Positions 48,015 to 56,319 of a stretch of DNA of 64,000 nucleotides are shown here, one piece after another. The notes under the pieces were generated by a model. It did no database searches and was not told the origin of the DNA. It saw nothing but the letters and a program-made list of their open reading frames with translations. A program made the translations under genes and the position numbers. The stretch comes from Trichomonas vaginalis G3 (taxonomy: Eukaryota; Parabasalia; Trichomonadida; Trichomonadidae), in contig NC_067206.1 in the NCBI RefSeq assembly GCF_026262505.1, positions 32,193,896 through 32,257,895 on the forward strand. Reading direction: 5' to 3'. The number at the start of each line of letters is the position of its first letter. Positions within the stretch are counted from its first letter, which is position 1.

Positions 48015-51000
48015 ATGCTCAATGCTATAAAAGGATTAGTTAATAACCTTTCACCAGAAGATAAGAAAGGTATGCTTGATATGTTTGGGATCAAAATGCC
48101 TAAGAAAGCTAAAGACATTACCAATAAATTAGCTCTGGCAATTAAGAATCAAGGAGGTACAGGAAGTGTAGCAGATATTTTCAAGAATGCTAAGAGCTTC
48201 TATGATGACTACAATGGTATCATGAATGTTCCAGCTTCAAATTCCCCAGTTGCTTTAGATCACGATCAGAGATCTCATAATAGAGCGTTAATGGAGATGC
48301 AACCAATATACTCAGACCCTCCACCAAAGATTGATGAGAGCGAATTAGCATACAAAGAAATACAGAATGCCTTTTACGTTGTTAAGAACATTAATGGTCA
48401 AAAACTTCCTGATGAGAAATGGTTAGACCCAATAACTAAAGCAGGAGAAAGATTCATTATGTTTAACATTGACCAATACAGTCCAAGAGGAAAAGATTAC
48501 TTCAACAAGATGTTTCCAAGAGTTATGGCAAAGTTCATTGGACAGATAGACCTTTTCAAACAGAAGTGGACATTCTATTACGACTTTGATGAGAAGAGAA
48601 ACATTTTGCGTCATTTGAACATCAATACAATGGGATCATTAGTTCATCAGTTACTTAATGAAGCTCCAATAGCAGAAGTACAAGAATTAGCATCTAAAGT
48701 CCTTGAATCAAACTATGACTTCTTCCTTTGTAGTATTCCTTCGTTAAGGAAGATCGAGATCTTTGACTATACAGCTTATTCAGATGTTGATGCTTCTGCT
48801 TTGAGAAAAGGAACGTACACACCATATAAACTCACAGCTGAAGAACAAGTTATGTTAGATACGATGAGAGCAGCAGGTCAAGAAAAGATCGCACTCAAGA
48901 TCATCAAACAAAACCATTCAAAGAAGAGAAACAGGTCACGTAATGGTCAGCTTTGGACATGGACATGCAAATTACCTATTAACTTAGAGAGGTATCAGAT
49001 CTTCAACGAACTTAATGCAGAGACAGCAAAGAAGATGATGAAAGATTCATGTTTCATCTACGCTTGTATTCAAGCTGGTGTTGACGAAGCAACAATTAAT
49101 CATATGAGGGAAATCATTCGTGTCAAAGATTTTCCAATGTCAAAGATTAAGGTTATTGCCAAAGAAACAGGAATAAGGTTCCATGTCATCAAATACAACG
49201 AGAAGTATTCAAATCATTCATATACTTATGAACCAGATGAAGAACCAAAGATGACAGTAGAACTTTTATTAATGTATGACCACTACATGTTGAACGAAAA
49301 GCTTCCAATAAGTTCAATGTTCATCAAGAACTATGAAGATGTTTGTAAGTTGTGCAAGGATTGGACTTTAGAGAAGAAGATGTTAGTTAACAGAAGATAT
49401 GAAACAAGGTATGCAATTAACTCAAAGTTAGTTACACCACTTGCAAAAGTCATTGAACTCTTGTTTGCTAACAATTATTTCGAACCAATTAGAACAGGAG
49501 AACTTTGCACATACTTCACAACGATGTATAATGAGAACCTTGAAGAAATGATTGACCTCACATACAATGAGCGTTATTGCGCAAGGATGAAGAAAGATTG
49601 GAGTTCAGAGACGAAGAAAGACATGAAGTTCCCAAGAGAACATGTTTTCTTTGCTGACTTCGAAGCATCAACTGATGGAAACATTCACAAAGCATACAAC
49701 ATTTGTTTCATGGAAGATGACGATGATGGTTATACATCAATTTGGGGAAGTGACTGTGCGTCAAAATTCCTCGAAGCTTTACCAGATAAGAGTTTAGTTT
49801 ATTTCCACAACTTATCGTACGATGTCACTTTTCTCATGTCTCAGTTAGAAGAGATTACAGGAACTCCAATCATCAAAGGTTCACAAACGATGCAGATACA
49901 AGGAAAGTACAAAGGAAAACTTCTCTGCTTCAAAGACTCTTATGCAATCATCTCAACTAAGTTGGAAAGATTCCCTGAAATGTTTCACCTCACTAGTGGT
50001 GAAAAAGAAGTTTTCCCATATAATTACTACACGGAAGAGTTAGTTAATACAACTAAAGTTGGTAACATCGATGATGCCATGAATCATGTCAAAGATATTG
50101 AAGCTTTTAATGAGAACATTGAGAAGATTGAAGATTGCAAGATTGATGATGAACACTTTGACATGGAAGTTTATTCGTCATTCTATTGCGGTCAAGATGT
50201 ACGCATTTTACGAGATGGCTTTCTTAAGTTCCGCAATGACCTCATGACTGAGTTTGAAATAGATGCTTATGATTATGTTTCAATAAGTTCTATCTCAAAC
50301 AAACTCTTTGAGAAGAGAGTATATTGGAAGAACGGTAATCTCTTTGATCTTGCAGGAAAACCTCGTGAATATATTTCCAAGTGTATTCAAGGAGGAAGAT
50401 GCATGCTAGCTGAGAACAAGAAGCAATACAATGAAGGAGAACTCATCACTGACTTCGATGCTGTATCATTGTATCCATCAGCAATTGCTAGACTTTACTG
50501 TTTAGAAGGAATTCCAAAAGTTATGACAGAAGAGATGAAGAGCAGTGAATACTTGTTGGAGCATCTCTTTGATGATGACCAAGCTGAACCAACAAAGGAA
50601 AAGTTCATCTCAGGATTTTACTGTCAGATCGAGATCTTGTCGATCGGTAAGAACTCAGCATTCCCATTGATTGTCGTCAATCCTGACATCAACCCTGACT
50701 TACATGTTGCCAGAAGTTCCAATACATGCTGCAAGATGTTCGTAGACCACATTACGCTTCAAGATCTGATCAAGTTCCAAGAGATCTCATGCAAAGTCAT
50801 TGATGGATACTATTATGATGGAAAAAGGGACATGACAATAAGGAATGAAGTTAAGAAGCTCTTCGAATTACGTGCTAAGTATAAGAAGGAAGGTAATCCG
50901 ATACAAGAGATCATCAAACTTCTTTTGAACAGTATCTATGGTAAGACGATATTAAAGCCCATTGACAAAAAGATTCGTTTCATCAAGGACAATAAGCTCA

Positions 51001-51704
51001 CTGACTATATCATTAAGAACTATAATGACATACAGACAATAGAGTTCATCCCCGATTCCGAACTTTCATGTGTAAAGTCATTTAAACCTATCGTTCGTCA
51101 CTTTAACTATTGTCCATTAGGTGTTTCAATCCTTTCTATGTCCAAACGAATCATGAATGAAGTATTCTTCACAGCAGAAGATTTGGGCTTGAAGTTGTTC
51201 TATCAGGATACAGATAGTTTACACTTGTATGAGAAGGACTTAGATAAGTTAGCAGAAGAATACAAGAGAAGGTATAACAGAGAACTCATTGGAAAAGCAC
51301 TGGGTCAATTTCATTCAGACTTTGCAGAGATTACTGCAGGACATATGTCTAAGGCACAAAGATCTATATTCGTTGGAAAGAAGACTTACCTCGACGAATT
51401 AACCAATGACCTCAAGGAAATTGCTTTCCACTGTCGAATGAAGGGAATCACACAGGACGTAATTGCACTTACTGCAAACCAAATGTTCCCAGATGCGATA
51501 CAAGTACATTATGACGAGAAGAAAGGTTTGTTCTTCCCTGAGAAAGTTGGGGAAAAATATAGCATCGTGGAATTGTACAAATCTCTTTATGAAGGTGATG
51601 AGATAACCTTTGACTTGTGCATTGGTTCGAAACCATGCTTCAACAAAAATAAGGACTTCACTATTTCAACGAAGTCATCTTTTGAACGTAAGTTAAAGTT
51701 CTAA
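48015..51704 (+). CDS. PolB: Family-B DNA polymerase, protein-primed type, full length
   Basis: 1229 residues, intact, ATG 48015 with TTTTTTTATCGGTTATAAAA upstream. An N-terminal extension of about 540 residues precedes the exonuclease domain: Exo I FADFEAS (about 547), Exo II FHNLSYD (about 595), Exo III YCGQDVRIL (about 722). Polymerase motifs follow: IQGGRCM, motif A DFDAVSLYPSAIARLY (about 812), motif B LLLNSIYGKT (about 969), motif C YQDTDSLH (about 1062), then GKKTYLDEL. All key acidic residues are present. The extension may hold the terminal-protein (primer) domain or another priming domain. The enzyme would copy the linear element from its ends. Confidence 0.95.
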   Translation: MLNAIKGLVNNLSPEDKKGMLDMFGIKMPKKAKDITNKLALAIKNQGGTGSVADIFKNAKSFYDDYNGIMNVPASNSPVALDHDQRSHNRALMEMQPIYSDPPPKIDESELAYKEIQNAFYVVKNINGQKLPDEKWLDPITKAGERFIMFNIDQYSPRGKDYFNKMFPRVMAKFIGQIDLFKQKWTFYYDFDEKRNILRHLNINTMGSLVHQLLNEAPIAEVQELASKVLESNYDFFLCSIPSLRKIEIFDYTAYSDVDASALRKGTYTPYKLTAEEQVMLDTMRAAGQEKIALKIIKQNHSKKRNRSRNGQLWTWTCKLPINLERYQIFNELNAETAKKMMKDSCFIYACIQAGVDEATINHMREIIRVKDFPMSKIKVIAKETGIRFHVIKYNEKYSNHSYTYEPDEEPKMTVELLLMYDHYMLNEKLPISSMFIKNYEDVCKLCKDWTLEKKMLVNRRYETRYAINSKLVTPLAKVIELLFANNYFEPIRTGELCTYFTTMYNENLEEMIDLTYNERYCARMKKDWSSETKKDMKFPREHVFFADFEASTDGNIHKAYNICFMEDDDDGYTSIWGSDCASKFLEALPDKSLVYFHNLSYDVTFLMSQLEEITGTPIIKGSQTMQIQGKYKGKLLCFKDSYAIISTKLERFPEMFHLTSGEKEVFPYNYYTEELVNTTKVGNIDDAMNHVKDIEAFNENIEKIEDCKIDDEHFDMEVYSSFYCGQDVRILRDGFLKFRNDLMTEFEIDAYDYVSISSISNKLFEKRVYWKNGNLFDLAGKPREYISKCIQGGRCMLAENKKQYNEGELITDFDAVSLYPSAIARLYCLEGIPKVMTEEMKSSEYLLEHLFDDDQAEPTKEKFISGFYCQIEILSIGKNSAFPLIVVNPDINPDLHVARSSNTCCKMFVDHITLQDLIKFQEISCKVIDGYYYDGKRDMTIRNEVKKLFELRAKYKKEGNPIQEIIKLLLNSIYGKTILKPIDKKIRFIKDNKLTDYIIKNYNDIQTIEFIPDSELSCVKSFKPIVRHFNYCPLGVSILSMSKRIMNEVFFTAEDLGLKLFYQDTDSLHLYEKDLDKLAEEYKRRYNRELIGKALGQFHSDFAEITAGHMSKAQRSIFVGKKTYLDELTNDLKEIAFHCRMKGITQDVIALTANQMFPDAIQVHYDEKKGLFFPEKVGEKYSIVELYKSLYEGDEITFDLCIGSKPCFNKNKDFTISTKSSFERKLKF

Positions 51705-51708
51705 ACAC

Positions 51709-51936
51709 TTACTTATTATTTTTCTTAGCTTCTTCCTCTTCTCTCAATTTCTTTGCAATCATTCGTGGATTCTTTGCGCGTCCAGCTGCTAATGCAGCTA
51801 ATTGTTTCTCTGTGAGTTTACGCTTTGGTTTAGCTGGTTTCTCTTCTTGTGTTTGTTCTTTTGGTTTGAGTTCATTAAGTATTTCTTCACGAAGTTCATT
51901 CTTGAGTGCTTCTCTGTCGAAAGTATTCTCAGTCAT
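51709..51936 (-). CDS. Conserved basic small Maverick protein (family 3)
   Basis: 75 residues from ATG 51936 (MTENTFDREALKNELREEIL). The core KPKRKLTEKQLAALAAGRAK is shared with A (11659-11919). Lys-rich ends, helical. DNA-binding or capsid-scaffold role possible. Its 3' end is 4 bp from the convergent polymerase stop; its start is divergent from family 2. Confidence 0.8.
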   Translation of the reverse strand: MTENTFDREALKNELREEILNELKPKEQTQEEKPAKPKRKLTEKQLAALAAGRAKNPRMIAKKLREEEEAKKNNK

Positions 51937-51970
51937 TTTGTTAGGAGTAAAAAATTTTATTAGGATAGAA
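51937..51970. promoter_or_regulatory. Shared divergent promoter (families 3 and 2)
   Basis: 34 bp containing GGAGTAAAAAATTTTATTAG, with AT-rich cores facing both ways. The same gene pair is divergent in A. Confidence 0.5.
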
Positions 51971-52420
51971 ATGACGTCAAAACTTTCACCAAGTGAAAAG
52001 CAATCAATCATATTGAATGAAGCTAAAGGAATACAACATCCATTATATTATGTTTGTCATATGAAGAATGGTTCAGTTCAAGTTAGAAAGAGAAAGGCAC
52101 CATTGAATTCACCAGCTCCTGCCCCAGCTCCTGTTGTTCAAGAAGCTCCTAAAGTTGATGAGAAGAAAGAAGAAGAACAAGCATATACTAATAAAATGTT
52201 GTTAGAGATGATGACAAAGATATTAGAACGTAACAGTGTAGTTAATGAACCAAACATGGACCCAATTGAACGTGAGAAGGAAACTAAAGAGAATCAAGAA
52301 TATGTTCAATCAATGGAAGAGAAAAGAATACACTTCGATGATGAACCAGAGCCTGAACCAGAACCTCCTAAACCTCAGCCACAAATAAGACGAATAATCC
52401 CAAGAATAAGAAGATTGTAA
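51971..52420 (+). CDS. Conserved small Maverick protein (family 2)
   Basis: 149 residues from ATG 51971 (MTSKLSPSEKQSIILNEAKG). The frame is open upstream on the complementary side of the family-3 gene, but this ATG matches the A homologue's start. N-terminal domain IQHPLYYVCHMKNGSVQVRK, then an Ala/Pro linker, a helix (TNKMLLEMMTKILERNSVVN) and a basic tail RRIIPRIRRL. It precedes the major capsid gene by 20 bp on the same strand. Possibly a capsid-associated or scaffold protein. Confidence 0.75.
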   Translation: MTSKLSPSEKQSIILNEAKGIQHPLYYVCHMKNGSVQVRKRKAPLNSPAPAPAPVVQEAPKVDEKKEEEQAYTNKMLLEMMTKILERNSVVNEPNMDPIEREKETKENQEYVQSMEEKRIHFDDEPEPEPEPPKPQPQIRRIIPRIRRL

Positions 52421-52440
52421 ATTTTTTATAGCTGAGAAAG

Positions 52441-54129
52441 ATGTTGAACGATAACCTCAATACATACAGTATTGCTGATTCCATCAGACAAGTAAGATAT
52501 TATTTCGATCAAGTTGATGGGGCAGTTCCTATTGGAGATACTAACCATAGATATGTCCCAACAAAAGTGCCAGCTATGCCGACAAATACTATTGATAACG
52601 GTTATATTACATTTAACATATCACCACCTGGTGAGAACATGATTGACTTATATAATACGTTCATTAGTGGTTATGTCGATGGTGAGTGCATAATTACAAC
52701 AGAAACTGAACCAGCTGATGAAAAAGTTCCTAAATATGATGGTGAAGTATATAAAGAAAGAGCTGTTGAGACAGCTCCTACAGGATCAAATGTTACAGCA
52801 ATTAAAGCAATTGATACTAAATATGCTGGTGGCAAATCATGTGCACATCTTCCAGCAATTTGGTTGGGATACATTGATTCATTCTATGCTGTTGAATCAT
52901 ATCAATTAATCGCTAATGGTAAAAGTGTTTATACACAAGATAATGCTAGAGAAGAAGGTTACATTACTTCTACTGCATCTACAACAGAAGCTATTAAGAA
53001 AGTTGATGTATTTAGTAAGGCTAGACATAAAGATGTTTTCAATAGATGTGATACAGTTCGTTCTGGACAGATTATTGAGTTCAATAAACCAATTAGTGGT
53101 GCAACTACATTAAAGTTCCACATACCAATCAAGATTGACCTAAGAAGATTCCTAATACTTAATAACATTAGATTCCTTCCAGCGTTTGCTGGTAACTTAC
53201 AACTTAAGGTTAAGTTCAGTATTGCTGGTATGGTTTGGACACCATTAAGTTATCAGGATATTCTACCATTACCGAACATGCAAGCCAATGTTACAAGCTA
53301 TATTCCAATCACTAATCACTTCACTCCTATCTATGAAGGTATCAAAGTTATTGATACTGTAACTTGGAATGCCGATAAGAGTACGATATCATTTGGTACC
53401 AAGTTTATTAAGTTCACTAAGAAGAATGCAAACTTCTTTGAAATGATTACATACTGTAACTCATTCTCTTTGGACCCTAACATCTATAGTGATTTGGTGA
53501 CAAGATATTCGGCAAAGACTCTAAACTTCCCAATCAAAAGAATTGACTGCATTACTATGGATGGTTCAATGGCTAAAGGTGAAGGAACTCCTTGTACATT
53601 CACGGCAGCATTTACTCCATTATATGTGAACACCATTTATACACTATTTAAGAAAACACCTAATTATAACACTACCTATGAAAATCCATTGTTTGAACAA
53701 ATTCAATTGAACTGTGGAGCATATGGTAACATACCCGCTGAGGCTCAAGCATCTAATGATCCAATCTTCTATGAGATGCAGGCAAATGCCACTAACAATA
53801 ATAACGATACTGTTGGCTTCAACTATGATGTCATGAGGTCTATCACAACCACATCAGTCCCTCAATTTGGAATCGAGTCAAATGACTTAGGTCATTACCT
53901 ATGTGGATTCCCTTGCGAAACTGATTATACATTCCAACAGGGTCAGTTATCTAATTCACCTATTACATATAAGCTTACAGTTAAGCCAACAGCAGAGTCT
54001 ATTAAATATACTGAGAAACCAGTGTTATGCTTCTTACGTCACGTTTGCCTCTCCATACAGATTAAACCTGTGGGACCACCTATCGTACTTCTCGACGATT
54101 ATGATTTATCAGCCCCTGCTAGTGAATAA
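52441..54129 (+). CDS. Probable major capsid protein (double jelly-roll type)
   Basis: 562 residues, intact, MLNDNLNTYSIADSIRQVRY. Conserved along its length with A (9589-11163): FNISPPGENMIDLYNTFISG, YQLIANGKSVYTQDNAREEG, IRFLPAFAGNLQLKVKFS, SFSLDPNIYSDLV, DCITMDGSMAKGEGTPCTFT and HYLCGFPCETDYTFQQGQ. Size and beta-rich make-up fit Polinton hexon-like capsid proteins. It has a 40-residue insertion near residue 85 compared with A. Its last 50 or so codons lie inside the right TIR, so an antisense copy of this end is also found at the left end. Preceded by AATTTTTTATAGC. Confidence 0.7.
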   Translation: MLNDNLNTYSIADSIRQVRYYFDQVDGAVPIGDTNHRYVPTKVPAMPTNTIDNGYITFNISPPGENMIDLYNTFISGYVDGECIITTETEPADEKVPKYDGEVYKERAVETAPTGSNVTAIKAIDTKYAGGKSCAHLPAIWLGYIDSFYAVESYQLIANGKSVYTQDNAREEGYITSTASTTEAIKKVDVFSKARHKDVFNRCDTVRSGQIIEFNKPISGATTLKFHIPIKIDLRRFLILNNIRFLPAFAGNLQLKVKFSIAGMVWTPLSYQDILPLPNMQANVTSYIPITNHFTPIYEGIKVIDTVTWNADKSTISFGTKFIKFTKKNANFFEMITYCNSFSLDPNIYSDLVTRYSAKTLNFPIKRIDCITMDGSMAKGEGTPCTFTAAFTPLYVNTIYTLFKKTPNYNTTYENPLFEQIQLNCGAYGNIPAEAQASNDPIFYEMQANATNNNNDTVGFNYDVMRSITTTSVPQFGIESNDLGHYLCGFPCETDYTFQQGQLSNSPITYKLTVKPTAESIKYTEKPVLCFLRHVCLSIQIKPVGPPIVLLDDYDLSAPASE

Positions 54130-54273
54130 AGGTTAGTTTACATATGAACGTTTATTTTTACACATATATGCGTACATATGCGCGCCCGTATGGTGTCAGT
54201 TTTCTGTCACTTTTTTCATTGTGTCGGTGCCTGTAGCTGTAGGCTACAGGCGACGCACAATGTATACTGTACT
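53969..54273. repeat. Right terminal inverted repeat of B
   Basis: Inverted copy of 27088-27392; it includes the capsid gene 3' end and ends GCACAATGTATACTGTACT, followed by the AATAAG target duplication. Confidence 0.95.
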
Positions 54274-54573
54274 AATAAGAATTACCGAAAAAGTGACAAA
54301 ACATCAAAAACAGGGAGGGGGTCTCAATTTTTATTACTTATATTATTTTACAATATTTATATAAATACTCTTTATAATATATTTTACTATAAAATTATAC
54401 CTCAAATTCAAATATTTAAAATATTATTTACATAATTATCTCAAAATTATATTTTTATATATTATTTTTCATATGTATAAATCATATAATCTATATCTAT
54501 GCAAATCTCATCTAAAATTTTTTGAAACAAACCGCTACCATTTTATAATGGTCCATCTTAAATTCATCATAAA

Positions 54574-55560
54574 TTCTGGTACATGTTAGTACCAGAGTCT
54601 TCAAATCTCAAACACTCTGGTACCAACATGTACCAGACGCGAGTTTCCAATGCCCTCGTACGATTTTCTATTAAGATCTTCTTGAATGAGAAGGTCTTCA
54701 TAGAAACTCGTACGAGGGCTTCTCTTTTAAATACTCTGGTACCTGCTGGTATCGGAGTCGACTTTACAGCCCTTTCCCCAATTTTGAAGCTGGGGAAAGT
54801 TTTCAAGCAATGAAAGGGAAGCTCTCGCTATGAGGTGAAAATCTAGAATTTTTACCTCATAGCGAGAGCTTCCCTTTCATTGCTTGAAAACTTTCTTCAA
54901 ATTATCAAAATTTCGAGGAAAGTTTCCTTGCTTCAAAGTAGAGATGGAGCCCTTTGAGCCACTGCATATAGGTCAGTGACTCAAAATACTCCATCTCTAC
55001 TAGAAATCGCCAAAATTTGGGTCGCAATCTTTGAAATGCGACGCAAGTTTTGGCAATTTCGCGAGGGACTTGCTCCATTTGGTGCATAGATTCACACTCT
55101 ATGCACCAGATGGAACAATTCTTTCGCTGACAGCGGGAAACTTTGTCTGAATAGTTTAACATTCAGACAAAGTTTTCCGCTGTCAGAGAGGAATGGAAGG
55201 GTAAGAGGTATATATTCATAATGTATACCTCTTACTCTTCCATTCCCTCAAGAAAGTTCAAAAACTTGGGTGCAATCAGAACTGATTGCACCCAAGTTTT
55301 TGAACTTTATATAAGGAATTGTTGGCTATGATGTACTGATCATGAATCAGTACATCATAGCCAACAATTCCTTCGCAAACAGTGGGAAACTTTGTCTGAA
55401 TAGTTTAACATTCAGACAAAATTTCCCGCTGTCAGGGAGGGAATTAGAGGGTGGGAGATATATAGATAGACTATAAATCTCTCACCCTTTAATTCCCTCA
55501 AGAAAGTTCAAAAACTTGGGTGCAATCAGAACTGATTGCACCCAAGTTTTTGAATTTTGT
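54574..55560. repeat. Hairpin chain 3: about 14 long palindromes in a row
   Basis: Adjacent long inverted repeats, among them 54574-54637, about 54650-54720, 54795-54895 (a 101-bp near-perfect palindrome), 54939-55001, 55005-55060, 55062-55118, 55125-55185, 55186-55252, 55253-55308 (perfect), 55312-55373, 55376-55440, 55441-55500 and 55501-55558. Four of the later units recur as a second round (55376-55580 repeats the order of 55125-55330 with changes), so the chain has a higher-order repeat of about 250 bp. Units with the AGTTTAAC loop are shared with chain 1. The last palindrome is cut in mid-arm where the frame at 55578 begins. Confidence 0.9.
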
Positions 55561-55577
55561 ATAAGGAATTGTTGGCT

Positions 55578-56126
55578 ATGATGTGGATAGCCGCTGCCAG
55601 ACCAAATGAATTAACCGTTGTGAATAACGTTTCTGAATCTTTATTTAAAAAGATAAAATATCACGATTTTGGCTGCGTTAAAAATCAAAGAATTGATGTT
55701 TTTGTCAAAAATCTTTTAGAAGAAGTTGCACCCAATTACTTTTATCGTATTAAAAACGATTTACTTCAAACAGGTTTTATTCCTTCAATTAGAATTCGCG
55801 AGCCTCGATTGACAGATTATAAAACAAAATTGAAAAGAGAAGTTCAATCACGTTTATACCAAGTATTAAATTTTGTTCAGAATCAAGAAGCCAATTTGAA
55901 TCCATTAAGATTTTTATTGGAAAATGCTGAAGAAAAACTTTCTCAAATAAATGAGAAGATACAAAATTCAATTACATATTTAAGATCGTTTGAAATTCCA
56001 AATGAATTGTTAGATACGTATATGTTAGAAATTAATGAATTTTGTTATAATTCTCCAGATTATATTTTAGAACATTTCGAAGAATTTTTAGAGGATTTCA
56101 AAGAAAAGAATAATTTAATAGACTAA
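55578..56126 (+). CDS. Hypothetical protein of element X
   Basis: About 182 residues from ATG 55578 or 55581 (MWIAAARPNELTVVNNVSES). The frame is open slightly upstream inside the cut palindrome but without an ATG. It is helical and Asn/Glu/Lys-rich: KIKYHDFGCVKNQRIDVFVK, SRLYQVLNFVQNQEANLNPL, ENAEEKLSQINEKIQNSITY. AT-rich codon use resembles element C genes more than B. No family or catalytic motif recognised. Because the N-terminus starts at a palindrome break, it may be a 5'-truncated gene from a virus-like element. Confidence 0.45.
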   Translation: MMWIAAARPNELTVVNNVSESLFKKIKYHDFGCVKNQRIDVFVKNLLEEVAPNYFYRIKNDLLQTGFIPSIRIREPRLTDYKTKLKREVQSRLYQVLNFVQNQEANLNPLRFLLENAEEKLSQINEKIQNSITYLRSFEIPNELLDTYMLEINEFCYNSPDYILEHFEEFLEDFKEKNNLID

Positions 56127-56239
56127 AAAATTTATTATTTTTATTTATTGTGAATTTTAATTTGTCACTTTTTAAGTGTTACTCCCTATTGAAAGTGTCA
56201 CTTTTTGGGTGTCACTTTTTCGGAAATTCTTATATACTC

Positions 56240-56319
56240 AATAATTGTACACATTATGGGTGTAGAATTTGAATTTTTGTTCAGATGACCCTAGCGGTCG
56301 AAAACTTTATCAAAGAAAG
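56240..56319. repeat. 80-bp direct repeat, right copy
   Basis: Identical to 26997-27076; immediately outside the right inverted end of X. Confidence 0.9.

Larger units (their letters stand above)
46584..49602. repeat. 3.0-kb tandem duplication, copy 2
   Basis: See copy 1. It contains the 5' part of a second fibre gene (46584-47110, minus strand), the intact jelly-roll-like gene and the 5' part of the intact polymerase. Confidence 0.9.
27088..54273. mobile_element. Maverick/Polinton B, 27.2 kb, ends complete, largely whole
   Basis: It has TIRs of about 305 bp starting AGTACAGTATAC and perfect 6-bp target duplications. It encodes an intact polymerase, integrase, ATPase, probable major and minor capsid proteins and a Dam-like methyltransferase, with about three or four interrupted genes. 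An internal tandem duplication of about 3.0 kb (43562-46578 and 46584-49602) leaves partial second copies of the fibre and polymerase genes. TIR copies differ at two positions seen, so the insertion is young. It is nested in the inverted repeat of the older element X. GATC is frequent (about 130 by hand count) except for 28.02-30.68 kb. Confidence 0.95.
54274..56239. mobile_element. Element X: 2-kb element with 24-bp inverted ends, host of B
   Basis: After removing B, the sequence ATAAGAATTACCGAAAAAGT at the left (starting in the AATAAG duplication) pairs with the inverted copy at about 56210-56234 (GTCACTTTTTCGGAAATTCT, then TAT). Inside are hairpin chain 3 and one 183-codon frame. Outside each inverted end are 5 bp and then the 80-bp direct repeats. 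No transposase is recognised, so it is either a non-autonomous element or a shortened relic of a larger one. Maverick B inserted into its left inverted end. Confidence 0.6.

Noticed and set aside
8131-54273. Adenovirus-type maturation protease expected in Polintons
   Set aside because: I searched the frames of A and B for a His...Asp/Glu...Gln...Cys pattern by eye and saw none convincing; so none is reported.
27088-54273. Envelope glycoprotein gene in B
   Set aside because: No protein with signal peptide, large ectodomain and C-terminal anchor was seen; the only clear membrane protein is the 56-residue one at 36968.
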